A DNA stretch of 51,697 bases from JBCDJG01 sp038748065 (GCA_038748065.1 JBCDJG010000033.1:1-51697); one strand, 5' to 3'; shown: positions 8,416-17,341, counted from the first letter of the stretch. The notes: generated from the letters alone by a model not told the origin. Program-made: numbers and translations.

Positions 8416-8462
8416 ATGCCCGGCTTGCCTGCAGATCAAAAAACTCACTTGGGTGCCCATGC

Positions 8463-9524
8463 ATGAACTCAGACGCTATTCGCCTTGAAGAAGTCCAGCA
8501 GCCGCTGCAACAGCCCTTGCGCGATGACATCCTTGCGCTGTGGGAGCGAGAGCAGGCCGTGATTCCCGCTATCGAGGAACGGCTTGCCGAAGTGGTTGCG
8601 GTCGCCTGGAGCGGAGACGCCTTGGCGGGCGTGGCTTCAACGGGCGTGGTGCAACACCCGGGTATCAAGCAGCCACTGTTTTTCATGCGCGCTATGGTCG
8701 GTTCTGATTACCGCAAGCAGGGCCTTGCCTACCTGCTGCACCGGCGCGTGGTGGAGATCATGGAAGACCGCTTTGATCGCGGTGAGGATACGCGCGCCAT
8801 CGGTGTTTATGTCGAGGTGGAGAGGGCGCACGTGCAAAGCCTGGAGGAAGCTTTCTGTTCTTTCTCTCACGTGCATTCGGAGCAGAATCGGCCGGTCCAG
8901 TTCAATCTCTCGGGCTTCACTGACGACGGCTTTCCGCAGTACATCTATTACTTTGAGCATGCGTCTTTGATACAACAGGGCCCCGTGATAGAGCCGCCCA
9001 GCCAGCGCGCCGAGCTGATCGAGGGCGCTGAAATCCGCTTTTGTTTAAACGAGCTGACCAGTGCGCAGCAGCAGCAGATCATCGGGCTGTGGCTCACCTA
9101 CGGCATGCTGCCTGATCGCGACGCCTGTCTGAAGAGACTGCCCCAGGTCCTAGCAGTCGCGCTTGAGCATGGCGCTATCATTGGCGTCGCATCGGCGTTT
9201 ACAACAGAGCTTGAAGACTTGCGCGCTAAAATGCTGGGTTATCGCACCTTCGTCAGCCCCGATGCAAAGGGCGGTTTCTATGGTACTAAACTCTTGGCCA
9301 TGGTGATGGACGAACTCAACCGGCGCGCCAAGACAGAGCCGCAACTTAAAGACATACAGGGCGTCGCCATCGCATTACAGAATGAGAACTTGAACAAAAA
9401 CGTCACTCGCCCACGCGGTGGTGACGTGGGCACCAGCCTGGTGGGCTACCTCGGCGATAGACAGCTGCGGGTCATTTATTTCGACGGCGCAACGGTCAAG
9501 ATGCAGCAGCCATCGGAGCCTTAG
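8463..9524 (+). CDS. GNAT-like protein with two internal copies, second of the paralogous pair
   Basis: This 353-residue protein has the same N-terminal order as its neighbour: LWEREQAVI, then DALAGVAS, FFMRAMVGSDYRKQGLAYLL, where Arg-Lys-Gln-Gly resembles the GNAT pyrophosphate-binding loop better than in the first paralogue. From about residue 190 a second GNAT-like unit repeats the pattern: LNELTSAQQQQIIGLW, AIIGVASAF, YRTFVSPDAKGGFYGTKLL. It is therefore probably a double-GNAT protein. It ends four bases from the convergent TIGR03032 gene. The reaction is unknown; N-acylation of an amine is the family default. Confidence 0.65.
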   Translation: MNSDAIRLEEVQQPLQQPLRDDILALWEREQAVIPAIEERLAEVVAVAWSGDALAGVASTGVVQHPGIKQPLFFMRAMVGSDYRKQGLAYLLHRRVVEIMEDRFDRGEDTRAIGVYVEVERAHVQSLEEAFCSFSHVHSEQNRPVQFNLSGFTDDGFPQYIYYFEHASLIQQGPVIEPPSQRAELIEGAEIRFCLNELTSAQQQQIIGLWLTYGMLPDRDACLKRLPQVLAVALEHGAIIGVASAFTTELEDLRAKMLGYRTFVSPDAKGGFYGTKLLAMVMDELNRRAKTEPQLKDIQGVAIALQNENLNKNVTRPRGGDVGTSLVGYLGDRQLRVIYFDGATVKMQQPSEP

Positions 9525-9528
9525 TCGC

Positions 9529-10986
9529 TCATGGTTCTTGTGTGCCCTCAGGCCGGGCCTTGGCCAGGCCCCGCATGGCGGAAACGTGATTTGGCCTGAT
9601 GGCCAGGGCCTGTTCGAAATAGCCAGCGGCGATGCTGCGCTCCCCTTCATCCAGGGCGATGCTTCCTAAGGTATTCAGCGCCTCAGCGTGGCCAGCCTCC
9701 CGCGTGATCACGTCTTCCAGAACACGTTTGGCATCCTGCAGTTTGCCCTGCTTCAAGTAAGCGAGGCCGAGGTTATAGCGAGCTGGTAGATAGTTACCGT
9801 CTGCTGCGAGCGCCTGTTCGTAATGAGCGATAGCTTCATCGAATTTGCCGCCGTTCAGCGCTCGATTACCCGCCTCGAAATAGTCCTCAGTGGATTTCCA
9901 GTCCGCCTCCGGTGCTACCACTTCCTTCACCAGTTCGTCGGGTATGACGAAGGTGCTGTAGGCGAGGTTTTCATTCTCGCTGGCAATGTCTGGAAAGGCC
10001 TCGTTGACCACGCTGACCGCGAAGATCTCCTGTACACCGCCGGTAAACTTCAGAAAGGCCGCAGTTTGGCCGCTGCGCACGTCAATCACCCAAACGCCGC
10101 TCTCGCGCACGGGCTGGCTGCGAGTGATTTCAAGGTCGGAGAATACGGCGGTTTCGCGAACCTGGGAAATTCCGATGAAGGCATAGGGCCCAAGAAAGTC
10201 GATGCCCCGTGTGAAGCCTGGCAGGGTGACTCGCAGGGCGTCCTCGCCGGTATCCGGGTCGAAGGCAACCACCGCGCCCTTGCCCGATTCCAGGTACCAG
10301 AGCTTACCGCCATACCAGCGAGGTGAATGCGGCATGGAGAGCCTGTCGCGTACGACACGCTCCTCCAGAACATCCATGATGATACCGCCCTCAGTCTTGT
10401 TCTTGCGCCAGCCGCCGGGTTCGTCACTGGTGCCCAGAGCGGAAACGTAGCGTACCTGGCCGTCGCGAACGGCAAGGCCGTTCAAGTGGCAGCGATCACG
10501 CGGATCGTAGGCCGACACGAAGGGCGGGCGCCAGATCGGCTCGAAGCTGAATTCGCTATTGATTCTGCACAGGCAGGAAAAACGTGTGTTAACGAACACG
10601 ACATCCGATCCCACAATGGCCATCTCGTGGATATCGATATCACCGGTGATATGCGAGGAGCGCGGTACATAGCATGCGGTATGCCGGCCTTTGGGCTCCA
10701 GCCTGTCTGCCGCTGTCGGCACGTTGCGAAAATCCAGAATCTGGCCGCGAGCCCCCAGCACCACGCGGTTCTGGGCAACCGCCAGGCCCATGGGCTTTCG
10801 GAAGCTCCGAAAGTGTGTGTTGGTTTTGCCCTGGTCCTCGCGGACGATGATTAACTTGCCCGCCTGATAGGTCGTGATGAACAGGGAGATGCCGGCTTTC
10901 GCCAGCAACTCTGTAAAGGTGCGCGTGTGGACGCTCTCGAGAAAGTCCTCCTGCGGCCCGTCTTGCGCAGCGGGCGAACCGTACAT
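9529..10986 (-). CDS. TIGR03032-family protein with C-terminal TPR repeats
   Basis: Residues 15 to about 340 follow the TIGR03032 pattern, beginning with an LLAKAGISLFITTYQAGKL-type opening and continuing as a beta-propeller-like domain (KPMGLAVAQNRVVLGA, HEMAIVGSDVVFVNTRFSC, MPHSPRWYGGKLWYL). About residues 370-485 hold three tetratricopeptide repeats (EAIAHYEQALAADGNY, ARYNLGLAYLKQGKL, LNTLGSIALDEGE), a protein-docking module. There is no signal peptide, so the protein is probably cytoplasmic. It starts eight bases after the stop of the giant beta-helix gene, so the two form an operon and may work together, for example in surface-protein production. The function is unknown. Confidence 0.8.
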   Translation of the reverse strand: MYGSPAAQDGPQEDFLESVHTRTFTELLAKAGISLFITTYQAGKLIIVREDQGKTNTHFRSFRKPMGLAVAQNRVVLGARGQILDFRNVPTAADRLEPKGRHTACYVPRSSHITGDIDIHEMAIVGSDVVFVNTRFSCLCRINSEFSFEPIWRPPFVSAYDPRDRCHLNGLAVRDGQVRYVSALGTSDEPGGWRKNKTEGGIIMDVLEERVVRDRLSMPHSPRWYGGKLWYLESGKGAVVAFDPDTGEDALRVTLPGFTRGIDFLGPYAFIGISQVRETAVFSDLEITRSQPVRESGVWVIDVRSGQTAAFLKFTGGVQEIFAVSVVNEAFPDIASENENLAYSTFVIPDELVKEVVAPEADWKSTEDYFEAGNRALNGGKFDEAIAHYEQALAADGNYLPARYNLGLAYLKQGKLQDAKRVLEDVITREAGHAEALNTLGSIALDEGERSIAAGYFEQALAIRPNHVSAMRGLAKARPEGTQEP

Positions 10987-10994
10987 GGCCTGCG

Positions 10995-13900
10995 CTAGCG
11001 CGGCAGCTTCTTCTTGCGCGAGCGCAGGCCGAACATGCCCAGCAGACCGATGGCGCCGGTTAGCAGCCCATAGGCTATAGCCGGTAGCGTCGGAATGGAT
11101 TCCGGTGCGCCTTCCCGAGCGATGAAGACCGGGTCTTCAATATCGTCTGCGTCACCGTTGCAGTCGAAGGGCCCGCCCGGTTCCAGTTCAAACAAGAACT
11201 GCACGCGGCCATCGCCGAAAGGCTCGGCCTGGGCGAGAATCTCCCAGCCTTCGTCCGGGTTGGCTGGAGCGGGGTTGCAGACCTGCTTCGCGAGGCTCAA
11301 GGGGATGCCCGGCAGATCGGGCGCGATCAGCTGCATTTGCACGGTTTGGGTGTCATCTCCGGTCCCGACCGTGAAGCTGACACCGCCGAGCGATAGGTCG
11401 AGGCCGCCAGCCATCATGCCCGGCACAGATTGGATGTTCGTCACCGGATAGGGCTCTTCGTCAGTTCGGATAGTTGCCAGGGTCACCGCGCCCACGATGT
11501 CGGAGACGAAGCTGGCCACGTTGGCCTGATCGACATCAGGTCTGCCATCGCTATTGCCGTCGCCGCTCTCCAGAACGATGCCATAGCGTTGGGGTGGGTT
11601 CTCGCCGCTCTGGGCCAGAATATCGGGGACGGTACCGGGCGCCGTAAGTTCCGCGTCGTCAACGAAGTTGTCGCCATCGTTTTCCGCCATGCGTTCGTAC
11701 GCACCGAGATCTGGACAGCCATCAATGCGACTGTAGCCGCGCTGGTCGGAGCTGCCATAGTCATCGTCGTAAACGGAATCCACCTCAAACGCAGCACAAA
11801 GCGTGGAATTGATGGGGCTGGGGTCGATGGCGCCACTGCCCGGTAACAGGGCGATGGTCGCTGGTGCGGCAAAGCCGGAGTATTTTTCGCCGCCGCCGAA
11901 GGAACCGCCGTTGAACTGCAGGTCGCCCAGCAGGGTGGGATCAGCGAGCGTCGGGTCAAGCAGACCCGCATCGGGCGCATCATCGCCGTGGAAGATCACC
12001 GAGGACTGAGGGTTGGTGTCTTCTTTATCGTAGTAAGCATCTTTAGTGCCCTGGGCGGTATCGCCTGTGATGAGCGTGTTAAAGATCCGGTAGCCGCCGT
12101 CGCTGGTGTCTGCGAGATCCAGGGCTAGCTGGCCGCCATCCGGGGAGCCGTTATTGGATGAGGTATTGTCGGCAATGGTAGCGTGGATGATACCACCGAT
12201 GTCCTGTTCACCGCCGTACTTAACCACTTCAAGAAACACCCCGCCACCGAGGCTGGTGCCACTGAGGCCAGTAATCGACAGGCTGTTCTCGGCAATGGTT
12301 GAGTTCAGTATGTGGGGGCCGCCATACTTGCTGTTGTCGCTGTTGTCGCTGTTGTCGCTGTTGGCGGCTACGTCGGTGGCGCCTAGTCCGCCCCCTGCCA
12401 GTTGGCTATCTGCCGTAACGCTACTCAGCGTGATAGCGTTACCGGAGACCTCGGAATAGACCACTGAGGGGTTGCTGTAGGGCTCATCGGACGGATCCAG
12501 GTCGATTTCTTCGAAGCGGCTGGGGTCAACGTCTAGCCCGATACCACCACCAATGGCGACCGTCTCAAGGTTCCCAGCGCCGCTGACAGAGATGGTGTTG
12601 TCGGTAATGGCGCTGTATTTCCAAGCGGACAGAACGGTCGCTTCTCCTACTACAAGAGGCCTTGCTCCGATACCGCCACCTACAGCGACCAACTCGCTGT
12701 CCCCGGCACCGGGCGAGACGTCCACGTTCAGCGTATTGCCGCTGATCGAGGTGCCTAGGCCAGTTTGCAGGCTGTAATTGGCCGTACTACCCAAGCCGCC
12801 ACCCACGACGACGGCGTTCAGGTCGTAGCCGGTGGTTGTATCGGAGAGGTCGATGGTATTGTTTTTGATCCCACCGGGCGCTGTGAACAAGACGTCACCG
12901 GTTATCGCCCCGGCGTACTTGATGTCGGGCTCGGCGTTCTCATCGATGACGGCAAATTCGGGTTTTTGGCCGATGATGATGGCGTTGGGCGAACTCAAGC
13001 CACCGCCTGAGGCAATGCCATAGGTCTCTTCGGTTTCTTCCCCGCTGATCAATATCTGGTTGCCACTGATGCCGGATTGCAGGCCCAGGTACTTGCCAAA
13101 ATCTTCAACCAAGAGGCCACCGGGGCCATCGCTGTAGGTCGAGCCGACAGCGATACCGCCGCCGCTGGCCTTGAACAGGTTATCCTCTATGTCGGCGTCG
13201 AGCGTGTTGCCGCTCACCGTGGAGAAGAAGGAAAGGACCTGCGGTGCGGCGGCGTATTTATCGATCTCCACCGAAGCATCGAACAGGTCGATCGCACCGA
13301 TGCCACCACCGCTAATCAGGCTCAGGGTGGGGCCGGTACTATCCTCAGCCGGTAGCGGCTCCGAGGCCAACGTCGCGGTATTGCTGGCAATCACGCTGGC
13401 GGCTAGGGTCACGCTGTTTCCGCAGTACTTGCCAGAGTCTGGGCACTCGGCGTCGCTGGGTTCGAACTCTCCCTCCCAGAAATCAGTTTCATTGTAGATC
13501 AGGGGGCTGTTCAGGGCGCCAACGCCCGCGCCAATTGCGACATTGGCGCCCGACGCACTGGCACCTTGAATGGCAATACTGTTGGTGCTGACAGTGGAGT
13601 ACTTGATGGTGACCAGGTGGGCCAACTCTGTACCTTGAGCGCCCACGAAGATGCCACCGCCCGAGGCGATGGAATACTTGGGTTCACCGCCCCCGCTGCT
13701 TAAGTTGATCGTAGCGCTGTTGCCAGAAATCTCTGAGGAGATAATAGCGGTACACTGCTGACCATCATCGCCCCCACCCAGCGCGATGCAGTCATCACCT
13801 AATAGCTTGGATTCGTAAATGGCACCCTCGCCGAAGCCATCCCGCAGTACGGCCATACCGCCGCCAAAGGCGAAGGCGTACTTTTCACTGGCTAAACTAC

Positions 13901-14786
13901 CCGCCTCTTGCACGCTCACCGAGTTCATGGTGACCTTGCTGGGGATGATGTCGATGCCGTCGGGGTTGCCGGCCAAATCAGCGGCATAGCTTGCAAAGGC
14001 CGGTGACACTGCATCGAACAATGAGTCTGCGGCCTGCGAGGTCAGGCAACCCGCAATGTCGAACTCAGAATCGGAATCTGGCGCCGTCGAGGGTAGAACG
14101 CTAACCACGCCCCTCACGGCGATACCGCCACCCATGGCGTAATAGGTGTCGTCGAAGACGTCCTCGCTTACAGTGTTGTTGCTGACCTCGCTGCCCTGCA
14201 GGCACACCTCACTCTTGAAACCCAAGATGCCGCCGCCCAAGCCAACCGCGGTATTGCCGGTCACCACGCTCTTATCGAGAACAAGGTTGCTCGCTTGCAC
14301 GAAGATCGCCCCGCCCGCACGGGTCGGGGATCCGCCCGTGAGACGAAGTCCGCTGAGGATGAGGTTAAGTTCGCCTGCGCCAAGGTCGGTGTTATCCGTG
14401 GCCAGCAGGCGGATGTCGCCTGCGCTACCGGAGGGTTGAATGGTGACCTGTGGTGCGCCGGTCTCGTCCACGGGGGCAGCGATGATCAGGGATTTGTCTT
14501 CGATAAAAAGCTGGGTGTCCAGCTCGATAACACTGACGGCATCCGTGTTGATGGTGATCATATCGCCGGAGCCGGCATCCGCGATCGCTTGACGGAGGGT
14601 GTTTGGCCCGGAATCACCGCCATCCGTCACGGTGAGAATGGCGGCATTGGCGTTCAAGGTCACGGCCACCGATGCGCTGGCGACCGCCAGGCTAAGCGCT
14701 TTCTTAGAGCTTATGGTCTTGGGCCCGAAATTCGTGCCTGAACGATGCTGCCCCTGGTCAAGATCGTTCTCGTTTTTTTGGCGCAC
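10995..14786 (-). CDS. Giant right-handed beta-helix surface protein with IPTL-CTERM-like sorting tail
   Basis: The 1263-residue protein opens with a long basic leader and a signal sequence (SLAVASASVAVTLNANA). It then has the DGGDSGPNTLRQAI entry typical of parallel beta-helix surface proteins. The body is a chain of coils repeating GGGI or GGGLG and S-x-VSGN/SAITDN motifs. Near residue 1040 DLGAYERMA marks the choice-of-anchor Q-type end. The C-terminus has IPTLP, a hydrophobic helix and a basic RSRKKK tail, the three parts of an IPTL-CTERM sorting signal for envelope anchoring. The start is GTG after GGGGA. A 9-base tandem repeat encodes Asn-Ser-Asp units. Lys-Tyr pairs are unusually frequent. 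It is probably exposed at the cell surface; adhesion or matrix roles are inference. Confidence 0.85.
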   Translation of the reverse strand: MRQKNENDLDQGQHRSGTNFGPKTISSKKALSLAVASASVAVTLNANAAILTVTDGGDSGPNTLRQAIADAGSGDMITINTDAVSVIELDTQLFIEDKSLIIAAPVDETGAPQVTIQPSGSAGDIRLLATDNTDLGAGELNLILSGLRLTGGSPTRAGGAIFVQASNLVLDKSVVTGNTAVGLGGGILGFKSEVCLQGSEVSNNTVSEDVFDDTYYAMGGGIAVRGVVSVLPSTAPDSDSEFDIAGCLTSQAADSLFDAVSPAFASYAADLAGNPDGIDIIPSKVTMNSVSVQEAGSLASEKYAFAFGGGMAVLRDGFGEGAIYESKLLGDDCIALGGGDDGQQCTAIISSEISGNSATINLSSGGGEPKYSIASGGGIFVGAQGTELAHLVTIKYSTVSTNSIAIQGASASGANVAIGAGVGALNSPLIYNETDFWEGEFEPSDAECPDSGKYCGNSVTLAASVIASNTATLASEPLPAEDSTGPTLSLISGGGIGAIDLFDASVEIDKYAAAPQVLSFFSTVSGNTLDADIEDNLFKASGGGIAVGSTYSDGPGGLLVEDFGKYLGLQSGISGNQILISGEETEETYGIASGGGLSSPNAIIIGQKPEFAVIDENAEPDIKYAGAITGDVLFTAPGGIKNNTIDLSDTTTGYDLNAVVVGGGLGSTANYSLQTGLGTSISGNTLNVDVSPGAGDSELVAVGGGIGARPLVVGEATVLSAWKYSAITDNTISVSGAGNLETVAIGGGIGLDVDPSRFEEIDLDPSDEPYSNPSVVYSEVSGNAITLSSVTADSQLAGGGLGATDVAANSDNSDNSDNSKYGGPHILNSTIAENSLSITGLSGTSLGGGVFLEVVKYGGEQDIGGIIHATIADNTSSNNGSPDGGQLALDLADTSDGGYRIFNTLITGDTAQGTKDAYYDKEDTNPQSSVIFHGDDAPDAGLLDPTLADPTLLGDLQFNGGSFGGGEKYSGFAAPATIALLPGSGAIDPSPINSTLCAAFEVDSVYDDDYGSSDQRGYSRIDGCPDLGAYERMAENDGDNFVDDAELTAPGTVPDILAQSGENPPQRYGIVLESGDGNSDGRPDVDQANVASFVSDIVGAVTLATIRTDEEPYPVTNIQSVPGMMAGGLDLSLGGVSFTVGTGDDTQTVQMQLIAPDLPGIPLSLAKQVCNPAPANPDEGWEILAQAEPFGDGRVQFLFELEPGGPFDCNGDADDIEDPVFIAREGAPESIPTLPAIAYGLLTGAIGLLGMFGLRSRKKKLPR
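12331..12363. repeat. 9-bp tandem repeat inside the beta-helix gene
   Basis: The unit CTGTTGTCG (plus strand) occurs 3.7 times in a row without mismatch. It encodes a repeated Asn-Ser-Asp stretch in the minus-strand beta-helix protein, just before SKYGGPHI. The unit is a multiple of three, so copy-number change would keep the frame. Confidence 0.85.
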
Positions 14787-15086
14787 TGCTGTCCCCGGTC
14801 TTTAATTAGACTGTGTCACCATGATAGTTGGGCACGTCGAGGCTTTGTAGCTGTTTTTTGAACAAATTTCACGCTTTTGGGGGGCGTTTGCGCCCTGGCC
14901 CAATGTGTTCAGTGTTTACGTTTGCTGCCATGCAGAGTCTGTCTCAGCCTATTGAAAAACCGTGACATAATAAGGCCTTCCGAGTGGGACGTTTTGCGGT
15001 AAGTTCAGCACCCAGTTCCTCGCAAAAAGTGGCCTCTAGCCCACGTGAAACAGGTACAGCCCGGCCCATGAAGGAAGTAATGCCAC
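14787..15086. other. Divergent intergenic region, no gene seen
   Basis: Three hundred bases separate the minus-strand beta-helix gene from the plus-strand 15087 gene. No coding frame with a plausible family is seen. A small perfect hairpin (GGGCG-TTTG-CGCCC, 14882-14895) is present but has no T-run on either side. An A/T-rich stretch around 14966-14973 (CATAATAA) could serve as a -10 for the plus strand, without a matching -35. Promoters for both genes must lie here but I cannot place them firmly. Confidence 0.4.
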
Positions 15087-15650
15087 ATGACTAAAGTGCT
15101 GATCGCCCTCGCGCTGCTCGCCGCCGTGGGAGCGGCCTCGTATTTTGTGTTGCAGCCTGGCAATGAGCCCCGTGATGCGCCACCTCCAATCAGTGAGCAG
15201 GCGCCAGTAACAACCGGTGCTGAGCCACAAGTTGAAGACGCCCCTCGCTCGCCGCTGACTTTGCCGGCGCGCGCGGTGCCCGGTGATGCTCAGGTCTCCG
15301 CTCGCAGCGATAGGCGAGCACGGCAAATGGAGCGGCTGGCGGCCTACAACGATATACCGGTTGCGGAGCGTGCCAATCGCGTTGCTGAGCGGTGGGGACT
15401 GACTGACGAGCAGAAGCGGCAGGTGACCGAGATTCTCTCACGCTACGGTGAAGAGCTGGCAGCGCTAGAACTGGATGATCTGACTGACGCTGAACTCGCC
15501 AGTAAGCAGCGCGGGCTGTTCTCTGCCCAGATGCGTGAGATTGCGCCCATTGTCGGTGACAGCCCTCGGCTCAATGATGCTAGACAGCGCTTCATCGAGG
15601 CTGCCGAGGCGCGCGGCGGCACCCTGGTGACGCCGCAGACGCAGCGCTAG
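15087..15650 (+). CDS. Membrane-anchored periplasmic helical protein, unrecognised
   Basis: The 187-residue protein begins with one hydrophobic helix (LIALALLAAVGAASYFVL) that would anchor it in the inner membrane or serve as a signal. A Pro-rich linker follows (residues 28-65). The C-terminal part, 75-170, is a highly charged, predicted all-helical domain (VAERANRVAERWGLTDEQKRQ). The general shape recalls small periplasmic chaperone or metal-sensor proteins, but I see no specific signature. GGAAG lies at a good distance before the ATG. The LOG gene follows 18 bases later. Confidence 0.7.
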   Translation: MTKVLIALALLAAVGAASYFVLQPGNEPRDAPPPISEQAPVTTGAEPQVEDAPRSPLTLPARAVPGDAQVSARSDRRARQMERLAAYNDIPVAERANRVAERWGLTDEQKRQVTEILSRYGEELAALELDDLTDAELASKQRGLFSAQMREIAPIVGDSPRLNDARQRFIEAAEARGGTLVTPQTQR

Positions 15651-15668
15651 CGCAGGTTAAAGGCTGCC

Positions 15669-16277
15669 ATGTCGATCATAAGCGTTTGCGTAAATTGCGG
15701 CTCCAACCCGGGTACTCAGCCGGAGTATCTTGAGCTGGCGCAGGCCCTCGGGGCCTACTTGGGCGAGCGCGGTATCCGGTTGGTTTACGGCGGCTCCAGC
15801 GTTGGCCTGATGGGGGCTGTCGCCGATGCAGCGCTGGCCAGCGGAGGCGAGGTGCTCGGGGTGATTCCCACCGCGATTTATGAGCGTGTCGGCTACGAGG
15901 GCGAGGCCGAGATTGAGATCGTTGACTCCATGCACGCGCGCAAGGATCGCATGTTTCACAGTTCAGACGCTTTCATTGCCTTGCCTGGCGGTATCGGCAC
16001 ACTGGAAGAGCTGTTCGAGCTACTCACTTGGGCGCAGCTTGGCTTTCATAGCAAACCGATCGGGCTTCTCAGTGTGCATGGCTACTACGACAAGCTGCGA
16101 GATTTCCTCGCGCACGCAGCGGCAGAGGGCTTCGTCAAATCTGTACATCTCGAGATGCTGCTCCATGCGGAGACGCCCGCAGGCCTGATGACGGAGTTCG
16201 AGCGCTACCGCGCACCTACAGACCACAAATGGACGCAGCTCGACCTGAGTGTCGATGCCAGCGGCGCGCCGGGCTGA
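15669..16277 (+). CDS. LOG-family protein (cytokinin riboside 5'-monophosphate phosphoribohydrolase type)
   Basis: The 202-residue protein has a Rossmann-like opening CVNCGSNPG, the segment VYGGSSVGLMG (39-49), MHARKDRM (88-95) and the diagnostic PGGIGTLEE (106-114). These define LOG/TIGR00730 proteins. Characterised members split AMP or cytokinin-riboside monophosphates into base and ribose 5-phosphate; in bacteria the role is usually nucleotide salvage or unknown. It is cytoplasmic. The end overlaps a possible upstream start of the DUF2784 gene. Confidence 0.92.
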   Translation: MSIISVCVNCGSNPGTQPEYLELAQALGAYLGERGIRLVYGGSSVGLMGAVADAALASGGEVLGVIPTAIYERVGYEGEAEIEIVDSMHARKDRMFHSSDAFIALPGGIGTLEELFELLTWAQLGFHSKPIGLLSVHGYYDKLRDFLAHAAAEGFVKSVHLEMLLHAETPAGLMTEFERYRAPTDHKWTQLDLSVDASGAPG

Positions 16278-16284
16278 CATTGCT

Positions 16285-16689
16285 GTGACGTCCAAGGCCC
16301 TGTTGTTACTGGCCGACCTTGTGCTGCTTTTGCACGTTGTGTTCGTGGCCTTTGTCGTTCTGGGATTGGTCGCCATTCTGCTCGGCGGCTGGCTTGACTG
16401 GCGCTGGGTGCGCAGGCGTTGGTTCCGGGCACTGCATTTGCTCGGCATCGGCGTGGTTGCATTGCAGGCGTGGCTGGGTGTGATCTGCCCCCTCACGACC
16501 CTGGAGATGGCCTTGCGGCAGGCGGCGGGCGCAGAGACCTACAGCGGCTCATTTATCCAGCACTGGCTGCAATCGCTGCTGTACTACAGCGCGCCGCCCT
16601 GGGTGTTTATTGCCGTATACACCGCGTTTGGCGCGCTGGTGCTGGCCAGCTGGTTCCTGGTGCCACCGGCAGCGCGCCTTTCGCGTTGA
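16285..16689 (+). CDS. DUF2784-family integral membrane protein
   Basis: The protein has about four transmembrane helices. The conserved DUF2784 segment is visible: RALHLLGIGVVALQAWLGV followed by ICPLTTLEMALR. Family members have no known reaction. I chose GTG 16285 because it removes a charged leader and avoids overlap with the LOG gene; an in-frame GTG at 16249 would overlap it by 29 bases. The gene probably belongs to the same transcript as LOG. Confidence 0.8.
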   Translation: MTSKALLLLADLVLLLHVVFVAFVVLGLVAILLGGWLDWRWVRRRWFRALHLLGIGVVALQAWLGVICPLTTLEMALRQAAGAETYSGSFIQHWLQSLLYYSAPPWVFIAVYTAFGALVLASWFLVPPAARLSR

Positions 16690-16761
16690 GTGTTCCGGTA
16701 GGCACTGTTATAAGGAAGGGCATACAGGCAACAAGATCGCGAACTGACGACAGGAGCGCCT

Positions 16762-17289
16762 ATGCCCACCATTGATTGCGTCGATGACATCGAGATCGCT
16801 GCGCCGGCCAGCCTCGTTTACCAGGTCATCGCCGATTATCCCAACTGGACGCGCTGGTTTCCTGCCTATCACTGCGAAATTCTTGAGGGCGACGGCGTTG
16901 AAGTCGGCGCTCGCATTCATCATCAGTACGGTCGCAAGCCCATGGTACTCAGCGATTTCGTGCGCGTGATTGACAAGATGGTGCCCGGCGAGCGGCTTGA
17001 GGAGTCCTACGTCGAGGGCGACCTGATCGGCACCGGCATCTGGGAGTTTACGGAGGAGGGCAGCATGACGCGCGCCGCCTATCACTGTGCGGTGCGGTCC
17101 AATCGGTTCATGACCCACCTCGCCTTCCTGATAGCGGGGCAGCGGGGTCATAGCGGGGTTTACCAAAACCTGCTGCAGTCACTGAAAGCCCACTGTGAAG
17201 CCTTGGCCCAGGGCAGGCCGGGTGCAGACGCCGACAGTGCCGATGCAGGTTTCGACGGTGGCGATGGCGGCGGCGACGACGGAGGCTGA
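16762..17289 (+). CDS. SRPBCC (START/polyketide-cyclase-like) ligand-binding protein
   Basis: The 175-residue protein opens DDIEIAAPASLVYQVIADY followed by a WFPAY segment, the usual start of SRPBCC domains in which a deep hydrophobic pocket binds lipids or small molecules. The domain ends near residue 145 with a long C-terminal helix. A disordered Gly/Asp-rich tail of about 25 residues (GDGGGDDGG) follows. No signal peptide is seen. Whether it is an enzyme, a lipid carrier or a coenzyme Q-binding protein cannot be told. Confidence 0.8.
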   Translation: MPTIDCVDDIEIAAPASLVYQVIADYPNWTRWFPAYHCEILEGDGVEVGARIHHQYGRKPMVLSDFVRVIDKMVPGERLEESYVEGDLIGTGIWEFTEEGSMTRAAYHCAVRSNRFMTHLAFLIAGQRGHSGVYQNLLQSLKAHCEALAQGRPGADADSADAGFDGGDGGGDDGG

Positions 17290-17303
17290 GCCGCCCCACA
17301 AGA

Positions 17304-17334
17304 TTGTATACATAGCCGGTATTTTTGTATAAAT
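17304..17334 (+). promoter_or_regulatory. TTGTATACAT operator-like site overlapping a promoter
   Basis: At 17304-17313 lies TTGTATACAT, one mismatch from the palindrome TTGTATACAA. A second TTGTATA begins at 17325, exactly 21 bases downstream, so both faces align on the helix. The second copy contains an extended -10-like TGTATAAAT (17326-17334). Transcription starting 6-8 bases after this -10 would begin almost at the ATG at 17342, giving a nearly leaderless message. The same palindrome recurs at 33500 and 43306. Confidence 0.5.
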
Positions 17335-17341
17335 TCTTGCG

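Noticed and set aside
12106..14741. Several long plus-strand frames opposite the beta-helix gene
   Set aside because: They are mirror frames of a repetitive, Gly/Ser-rich gene; none has a recognisable domain or ribosome binding site.
14882..14895. GGGCG-TTTG-CGCCC hairpin in the 14.8-15.1 kb gap
   Set aside because: Short stem, no T-run on either strand, and both flanking genes point away, so a terminator makes no sense here.
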